Source: DASRLE01 sp964558455 (lineage in GTDB: Bacteria > Verrucomicrobiota > Verrucomicrobiia > Limisphaerales > Palsa-1400). Taken from it: a stretch of 19,620 nt of DNA. Of the stretch, positions 14,711-19,620 are shown piece by piece. The stretch spans positions 1 through 19,620 of the forward strand of contig CAZLEE010000071.1 in assembly GCA_964558455.1 (NCBI GenBank), given 5' to 3'. A program made the translations under genes and the position numbers. Numbering within the stretch: position 1 is the first letter of the stretch; each line of letters begins with the position of its first letter. The notes below the pieces were generated by a model that saw only the letters and a list, made by a program, of their open reading frames with translations, was not told where the DNA came from and did no database searches.

Positions 14711-17137
14711 ATGAAAGTCACTCTAAACTGGCTTCGGCAGTACGTTGATTTTGACTCGTCGCCCTCCGAATTGGCTGAGCGTTTGACCATGCTCGGCCTG
14801 GAGGTTGAGAGCATGCACAAAATCGGCGGCGAGTTTGAAGGCATCATTGTCGCGCAGGTCATCACCCGCGACAAACATCCCAACGCCGACAAGTTGTCCC
14901 TTTGCCGCGTCAACGACGGCAAGGGCGAACGCCAGATCGTTTGCGGCGCGCAAAACTTCAAGGCCGGAGACAAGGTTCCGCTCGTTTTGCCTGGAAGCAC
15001 CCTGCCCGCCAAACCGGGCGAGCCTCCTTTCACCATCAAGGTCGGCAAGATTCGCGGCGTTGAATCTCACGGCATGCTTTGCTCGCCTGAGGAACTGGGC
15101 CTTCCCGAAAAAGTGGACGGCCTGCTCATCCTGCGCGAGGACGCTGTTGTCGGCCAGCCTTTCGCCGCCTATCTTGGCCGCACCGACATTGATGTTGTTT
15201 ACGACCTGGAAATCACCCCCAATCGCCCGGATTGGAACAGTGTCATTGGCATCGCCCGCGAACTCGGCGCCCTGACCGGCAAGCCGCTGCGTTTGCCTGA
15301 AATCAATATTCCGTCCGCCCAAATTTCCGCCGAGGCCACGGAAAAGTTCGTCCAGGTGCGCGTGGAGCAACCCGTTCTTTGCCCCCGTTACACCGCCCGT
15401 CTGGTGCGCGGCGTCAAAATCGGCCCCAGCCCCGACTGGCTTCGCTCCGCCCTGGAAAAAACGGGGTTGCGCAGCATTAACAATGTGGTTGATGTCACCA
15501 ATTACGTCATGCTCGAAACCGGCCAGCCTTTGCATGCCTTCGATTTCCGGCTGCTCGCCCCGGCTTCGTCCGGCGTCCCCGCCATCGTCGTCCGCCTTGC
15601 CCGGCCCGCTGAAAAATTTGTCACGCTCGACGGCAAGGAGCACACGCTCTCCGACCAGACGCTGCTCATTGCCGATGAGACCAAGGCTGTTGCTCTTGCC
15701 GGCGTCATGGGCGGACTGAACAGTGAAATCAATCCCGGCACGACCGACGTATTGATTGAAAGCGCCTGTTTCAAACCGCAGAATATCCGCGCTACCTCGA
15801 AAAATCTCGAACTTCGCACCGATTCGTCCTATCGCTTTGAACGCGGCGCCGATCCGGACATATGCGAATGGGCCAGCCGTCGCGCCGCCCAATTGATTCT
15901 CCAGACCGCCGGCGGCGTCTTGCTTGATCCGCCCATCGACTGCTATCCCGCGCCGCTTCCGCCCAAGGAAATAACCTTGCGCCACGATAGAACCAATGCG
16001 CTCCTCGGCGTTCCCGTGCCGGCCGATGACCAGAACAACATTCTCGAACGCCTCGGCCTCGTCCGCTCCGGCCAGGCCGCTTTCCGTGTCCCGTCTTTCC
16101 GTGTCGATCTTAAGCGCGAAGTTGATTTGATCGAGGAAATCGCCCGCTTTTACGGCATCGAAAAAATTCCGGCCACACCACCGCGCGGCGCCATCGGCAC
16201 TCATCCTTACGACTTGGTCCACGACCAATTGACCGACGCCCGCCGTATTCTGACCGGTCTCGGCCTCAACGAAGCCCAGGGCCAAACCCTGATTTCCGAC
16301 ACCGCCGCCCGTCTCTTCGCCGATGCCAGCCAAATCGCCGCCCTGAAATATCCCCTGAGCGGCGATATGAACGTGCTCCGGCCCAGTTTGTTGCCCGGAC
16401 TTTTGGACGCGCTCCATCACAATATCGCCCGCCAAAACCCCGACCTCGCTTTCTTTGAAATCGGCCGCGTTTTCTGCCAGGTCGGCGGCAAATTCAAGGA
16501 GGAACGCCGCCTGGCCATCGCCCTGACCGGACACCGCTTCGCCCCCTTCTGGTCCGGCGCGGATCGCGAAGCCAAGTTCGACATCTACGATCTCAAAGGG
16601 GCTTTGGAAGAATTTTCCGAGCAATTCGGCTTGCGCGGGCTGATCTGGATCCGGCATGAGGGCGATCAATCCTTTTTCCTCGAATCCGCCGCCATTCAAA
16701 TCGGCAAACTCGCCCTTGGCCAGGCGGGCCAACTCTCGCCCATCCTCCAAAAGAAATACGACCTGCGCGACCCCGTCTTTCTGGCCGAACTGAATTTCGA
16801 TCAAGCCCTGGCCCGCCGCGTCCCGGCCAAGTCATTCAAGGCCCTGCCGATGTTCCCCGCCATCCGGCGCGACGTCGCCATGCTCGTCCCCGAACTGACG
16901 TCGCACGAAGCCGTGGCCGGAGTTGTCAAGCAAGTCCGCCCCGCTCACCTGGAAAAATTTGAACTTTTCGACGTTTTTCGCGGACGCAACATCCCGGCCG
17001 GCCAAAAAAGCCTGGCTTACGCTTTCACCTATCGCAACCCCGAACGCACCCTGACCGACGCCGAAGTCAACAGCGCGCACGAGAAGCTGGTGGAGAAATT
17101 CAAGCAGACCCTCCAGGCCGTCATCCGCGACACGTAG
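14711..17137 (+). CDS. pheT: Phenylalanine-tRNA ligase beta subunit
   Basis: Beta subunit of the heterotetrameric enzyme that charges tRNA-Phe; it supplies tRNA binding and editing while PheS carries the catalytic site. The 808-residue length is normal for the long bacterial form. Domains in order: N-terminal core (MKVTLNWLRQYVDF), EMAP/OB-type tRNA-binding domain (about 42-152, with HPNADKLSLCRV and SHGMLCSPEELGL), B3/B4 editing domain (about 215-400, with INNVVDVTNYVMLETGQPLHAFD), B5 domain (about 425-490), a catalytic-like core, and the C-terminal anticodon-binding FDX-ACB domain (about 714-808, FPAIRRDVAML to the end). The ATG at 14711 was chosen over a TTG two codons earlier. pheS, usually directly upstream, is replaced here by the oxidoreductase gene, 14 bases away. 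The stop is five bases from that of the convergent small exported protein. Confidence 0.97.
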   Translation: MKVTLNWLRQYVDFDSSPSELAERLTMLGLEVESMHKIGGEFEGIIVAQVITRDKHPNADKLSLCRVNDGKGERQIVCGAQNFKAGDKVPLVLPGSTLPAKPGEPPFTIKVGKIRGVESHGMLCSPEELGLPEKVDGLLILREDAVVGQPFAAYLGRTDIDVVYDLEITPNRPDWNSVIGIARELGALTGKPLRLPEINIPSAQISAEATEKFVQVRVEQPVLCPRYTARLVRGVKIGPSPDWLRSALEKTGLRSINNVVDVTNYVMLETGQPLHAFDFRLLAPASSGVPAIVVRLARPAEKFVTLDGKEHTLSDQTLLIADETKAVALAGVMGGLNSEINPGTTDVLIESACFKPQNIRATSKNLELRTDSSYRFERGADPDICEWASRRAAQLILQTAGGVLLDPPIDCYPAPLPPKEITLRHDRTNALLGVPVPADDQNNILERLGLVRSGQAAFRVPSFRVDLKREVDLIEEIARFYGIEKIPATPPRGAIGTHPYDLVHDQLTDARRILTGLGLNEAQGQTLISDTAARLFADASQIAALKYPLSGDMNVLRPSLLPGLLDALHHNIARQNPDLAFFEIGRVFCQVGGKFKEERRLAIALTGHRFAPFWSGADREAKFDIYDLKGALEEFSEQFGLRGLIWIRHEGDQSFFLESAAIQIGKLALGQAGQLSPILQKKYDLRDPVFLAELNFDQALARRVPAKSFKALPMFPAIRRDVAMLVPELTSHEAVAGVVKQVRPAHLEKFELFDVFRGRNIPAGQKSLAYAFTYRNPERTLTDAEVNSAHEKLVEKFKQTLQAVIRDT

Positions 17138-17142
17138 CAATG

Positions 17143-17604
17143 TCATTGTGAACGGGCCAAATGAAGCCCGCTCGCGGTAAAGGGCATGTGGGCCTTTCCG
17201 CCGAATAATGTGCCGCTGGTGTTGACCCCGCCCTCGAATGTCCCGTCGTTAAAGTTGAGCGGCATCATGACTTTGGATCGTGTGACATCCTCCGCCTTGA
17301 CGATGGGGCCGTCGAGGCCGCCCATGATGAGGTAATCGGTTGCCCAATTCAGCTTGCGCAGCAACCAGCCGCGATTCCGCTGGAAACGACCGTCTTTGAG
17401 TTTGGCGTCGCCCACCGCACCGGTGACGGTTCCATCCGTATGGATGTCCACTTTGACGGAAAGATTCGTTTGACTGCACCAGGAAACGATGATCCGGGCG
17501 TTCCCTTCCCAGTGGCCGGCCATGGCGGGTGTGACGACGTTTTGGGCCGCGCATGACAACGCCAGCAGGGCAATCAAGCCGGCGATGATTGGGGTCTTTT
17601 TCAT
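17143..17604 (-). CDS. Small exported protein of unknown function
   Basis: A 153-residue protein with a clear signal peptide (MKKTPIIAGLIALLALSCAAQ) and a mature part of beta-strand character (GHWEGNARIIVSW, VDIHTDGTVTGAVGDAKLKDGRF, GTFEGGVNTSGTLFGG). The GHWEG opening and repeated short strands suggest a small beta-barrel or lipocalin-like fold, but I recognise no family. A cysteine at the end of the signal core (LSCA) is a poor lipobox, so ordinary cleavage is more likely than a lipid anchor. The ATG at 17604 is set by GGAGG five bases upstream; a GTG seven codons earlier would spoil the signal. It is alone on its strand, convergent with pheT. Confidence 0.78.
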   Translation of the reverse strand: MKKTPIIAGLIALLALSCAAQNVVTPAMAGHWEGNARIIVSWCSQTNLSVKVDIHTDGTVTGAVGDAKLKDGRFQRNRGWLLRKLNWATDYLIMGGLDGPIVKAEDVTRSKVMMPLNFNDGTFEGGVNTSGTLFGGKAHMPFTASGLHLARSQ

Positions 17605-17609
17605 AATTT

Positions 17610-17614
17610 CCTCC
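17610..17614 (-). promoter_or_regulatory. Ribosome-binding site of the small exported protein
   Basis: GGAGG five bases before the ATG at 17604; it decides this start over an upstream GTG. Confidence 0.65.
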
Positions 17615-17840
17615 GCTTTTTCCACCAGCCACAGGCTTATAACGCCGCCACGATCAGGAACGCGGTGAACACCCGCGGCGGGCGTCCGCGCTCGATGATG
17701 AACTCGACGACGAAGAATATTTTTTCAACTTCAGATGTGTTCGCTCGTCCCGAGCCTAGCTTGGGCATTATGGGGCAAACAACAAAGAAAAAATCTTTGG
17801 CCGTAATTTGAGATCGATACCACCGCGCAGGGCGGCGCTT

Positions 17841-17886
17841 AAAAAACTGACATGCCCGCATTTAAATTGGCAATGCGGGCATGTCA
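17841..17886 (-). terminator. Rho-independent terminator
   Basis: TGACATGCCCGCATT (17848-17862) and its exact complement at 17872-17886 form a perfect 15-bp stem with a nine-base loop. Reading on the minus strand, the stem is followed after one G by six T residues. It would end transcription coming from the serine-hydrolase-like gene and the sigma-factor remnant. The stem is longer than most intrinsic terminators. Confidence 0.85.
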
Positions 17887-17938
17887 ATGGTAACGAAGCC
17901 TGCAATGTAAAAACCAATATCGCAATGGAAAAAAAGTC

Positions 17939-18094
17939 GCGACATTCGTCTTCCAGCCGGTTCAAAACCTTGTTTAACAACGCCAATGCCCACTGTTTCT
18001 TGAAGATATTATCGAGCGAGGAATCGTCAACCGGCTCCAAATCAAACCGCGCATCCGCCGCCGTGTTTTTTTTGCCGGCAACAGTCTTGCCGCC
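17939..18094 (-). pseudogene. Fragment of an ECF-type sigma factor
   Basis: The minus-strand frame reads GGKTVAGKKN, then RFDLEPVDDSSLDNIFKKQW and ALALLNKVLNRLEDECR. This matches, from memory, the linker between regions 2 and 4 of the sigma70-family ECF factors abundant in Verrucomicrobia and Planctomycetes, where phrases such as LEPVD, a phenylalanine-x-x-QWAL and LLxxVLxRL occur. The fragment begins just past the stop of the neighbouring hydrolase gene, so region 2 is missing, and after DECR the frame loses resemblance and runs into the terminator, so region 4 is missing too. About 52 codons survive. It is unlikely to be functional. An alternative is a small unrelated helical peptide, but the match in order and spacing makes a remnant more likely. 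Confidence 0.62.
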
Positions 18095-18117
18095 GGTCGG
18101 AATCATTCGGGCGCATT

Positions 18118-19620
18118 TTAAAGTTTCTTTGCCTTGATATCCGGCCATTCGTCGTCATGAAACGTCACCGCTGTCACTTCGCCTTTGCCGTTCTTGACGA
18201 AGGCCATGGCGCCGCCCAGCTTGTTGAAGAAATTCGTTTCCGATTCGGGATAAATTTCAATGGCGCCTTTGGGGGCATTCCGGCCCGAGATTCGGCAGAG
18301 CAACTGATCTCCTTCCCGCCAGATCATCACTTTCGCCCCTGCGGGAAAGAAGTTGCACGGCGCTTGTTCGTAATGGCCGGCACACGCGTCCAACCGTTTC
18401 GTGTCCAGCTTGACGATGGCTGGCCGTTGCGGGGGGTTGGAGAACTCCGGCGGCTGGGCGGAAATTTTTTCGTACGGAAAGTCCTTGCCCTGGTCGTGGA
18501 TGATCAAGCCGGTCACCCTGCCGCGATCATCCCGGGAATACGTGACAGGCAGGCCGCTCAACCTTTCAAAAAACCGGGTCTCCGACTGCGGCAGCAATTC
18601 CAAAGGCCGCGGCGGCAATAATTCATCAATCGGATGCGCTCCTGCCGGGGCATGATCCCAATCTCCAACCGGCCATAATGCCATTCCTGTGGCTTGAGCA
18701 AAGAGCCGATCCCCTTTGGTGTAAATACTGATGCGGGGCTGGAAACGCGCGCAAAACATATGACTCCACACCAGCGAGGTCAGCACCGCCAAAACACCAC
18801 CGGCCACGAACGCGCCGCCCAACAGAAGCTGGCGCTTGCGGGAACTGCCCGCGCGCCAGAGGATGACCAAGAGCACGAGGCTGAATCCCGCCGTGATGCA
18901 AATGGCCGCTTTAGGCGCGCTGAGGAAATATTGCCGCATTGAAAACATTCCGAGCGCAAAATCAGGCGAACGTTGGTATTGTCCCACATACAAACCATAA
19001 ACCTGGCTGCTGATATTGGTCGCTTTTGGACGACGATCCGATTGCCATTCGCTTTCGAGCAAAAACCTGCCGATGGATCTGGCGTTATAAAGACCGTTGC
19101 CCGAAGAACACAGTACCACCACGCCGCGTTTTCGCGTCTTGTCAAAGGTGATGCAGGGGCCGACAAACTTGTTTCCTCCTCCGGACTCGACAATTCCCCT
19201 TTCCCTTTCCAGCTTGGCCTTCGCCGGAAAATTGGCCATGAGTTTTTTCATGAGCGGCGGGAGGCTGGAGGGCGTGAAGCCGAGGTTGGCCGAGACAAAT
19301 TTCAGCAGATCGTTGGCCGTCGAATGCAGACCGCAAAGAGGCATGAGCAGTCCCAAATCCCCGGGTGGGACCGCGTAGCCAAACTGAGCAGAGTGGGCGA
19401 AAGCGAACTGGAATTTCATTTTGGGCGTCAGCGTGCCGCCGGTGTTGTCCATCTTTAACGGTCCGCAAATCTGTCTGGCGAGAAACGCTTCGTAATTCGT
19501 CCCGACTTTCGACGCGATGGCCTGCCCCAGCAATCCCATGTCCACGCTGCCGTGGAGATGAACCAAGCCCGGGTCGCGGGTCAATTGATAGCCAGACACG
19601 AAAGCGTACAAATCTTTGAG
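18118..19620 (-). CDS. Serine-hydrolase (class C beta-lactamase-like) membrane protein with tandem C-terminal repeats, 5' end beyond window
   Basis: The frame is open to the right edge, so the N-terminus, including any SxxK motif, is not visible; 500 residues remain. Residues 1 to about 195 resemble the beta-lactamase/penicillin-binding fold of serine hydrolases (DLYAFVSGYQLTRDPG, MGLLGQAIA, FDKTRKRGVVVLCSS). The usual YSN motif is replaced by HGS (23-25), and the usual HxGG-type motif reads VESGGG (144-149), so catalysis may be lost. A repeat domain of DUF3471 type starts at YVGQYQRSPDFAL (211-223), is interrupted by two membrane helices (about 239-257 and 266-286), resumes at ISIYTKGDRLFAQATG (297-312) and reaches LELLPQSETRFF (340-351). 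A second copy runs from CAGHYEQAP (413) through IEIYPESETNFF (454-465). The two helices would put both halves on the same side of the membrane, probably the periplasm. Its transcript probably ends at the hairpin at 17841. Confidence 0.82.
   Translation of the reverse strand, partial: LKDLYAFVSGYQLTRDPGLVHLHGSVDMGLLGQAIASKVGTNYEAFLARQICGPLKMDNTGGTLTPKMKFQFAFAHSAQFGYAVPPGDLGLLMPLCGLHSTANDLLKFVSANLGFTPSSLPPLMKKLMANFPAKAKLERERGIVESGGGNKFVGPCITFDKTRKRGVVVLCSSGNGLYNARSIGRFLLESEWQSDRRPKATNISSQVYGLYVGQYQRSPDFALGMFSMRQYFLSAPKAAICITAGFSLVLLVILWRAGSSRKRQLLLGGAFVAGGVLAVLTSLVWSHMFCARFQPRISIYTKGDRLFAQATGMALWPVGDWDHAPAGAHPIDELLPPRPLELLPQSETRFFERLSGLPVTYSRDDRGRVTGLIIHDQGKDFPYEKISAQPPEFSNPPQRPAIVKLDTKRLDACAGHYEQAPCNFFPAGAKVMIWREGDQLLCRISGRNAPKGAIEIYPESETNFFNKLGGAMAFVKNGKGEVTAVTFHDDEWPDIKAKKL

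Larger units (their letters stand above)
17605..18117. other. Gap of 513 bases holding a terminator and a gene remnant
   Basis: No intact gene is supported here. The right half holds a decayed sigma-factor fragment (17939-18094) and the terminator at 17841-17886. The left part (17605-17840) should include the promoter of the small exported protein; short frames there have no recognisable content. Confidence 0.6.

Noticed and set aside
14723..16804. A 693-codon open frame on the minus strand across pheT
   Set aside because: It lies antisense to an unmistakable pheT, and its translation is low-complexity and unlike any family; such frames arise from GC-biased third codon positions.
17808..18137. 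A 109-codon plus-strand frame between the small exported protein and the hydrolase
   Set aside because: It is antisense to the sigma-factor remnant and runs through the terminator hairpin.

Overview
The window looks like a chromosomal segment of a Verrucomicrobiota bacterium, possibly of the Pedosphaera/Limisphaera type. This is inferred from the gene families, not from a marker gene. The pointers are a GC-rich Gram-negative gene set, a Tat-exported Gfo/Idh/MocA oxidoreductase, a PEP-CTERM protein, a PilM/N-like fusion beside a secretin, a serine hydrolase with C-terminal repeat domains, and a scrap of an ECF sigma factor of the type common in Verrucomicrobia and Planctomycetes. No rRNA, tRNA, CRISPR array or transposase was found.

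Left part (1-5261): a TPR-repeat exported protein running off the left edge, a small DUF4404-like protein and a divergently transcribed multi-pass membrane protein. Then come zwf and pgl, overlapping as an operon for the first two steps of the oxidative pentose phosphate pathway, and a HupE/UreJ-type metal permease.

Centre (5518-11640): four tightly packed + strand genes form one transcription unit: a GspE/PilB ATPase, a PilM/PilN-like (GspL-like) fusion, a PilO/GspM-like protein and a GspD/PilQ secretin. They overlap or nearly abut (1-nt overlap, 4-nt overlap, 5-nt gap). The expected products are motor, inner-membrane alignment complex and outer-membrane pore of a type II secretion or type IV pilus machine. 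The platform protein (GspF/PilC) and pseudopilins are not in this window.

Right-centre (11641-14696): a PEP-CTERM surface protein gene on the minus strand is split by a single extra base in a four-base run, so its sorting signal falls in another frame. A 735-base gene-free stretch with two hairpins and a direct repeat follows, then the Tat-exported Gfo/Idh/MocA oxidoreductase.

Right part (14711-19620): pheT without an adjacent pheS, a small exported protein of unknown function, a strong terminator, a decayed ECF sigma-factor fragment, and a serine-hydrolase-family protein entering from the right edge. The hydrolase has lost two of the three usual catalytic motifs and carries a two-helix membrane hairpin that seems to interrupt one of its repeat domains.

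Most of the window is conventional. The best leads are the frameshifted PEP-CTERM gene, the altered membrane-anchored hydrolase with the sigma-factor scrap beside it, and the compact secretion cluster with its low-complexity extensions. No clearly undescribed multi-gene system is evident.
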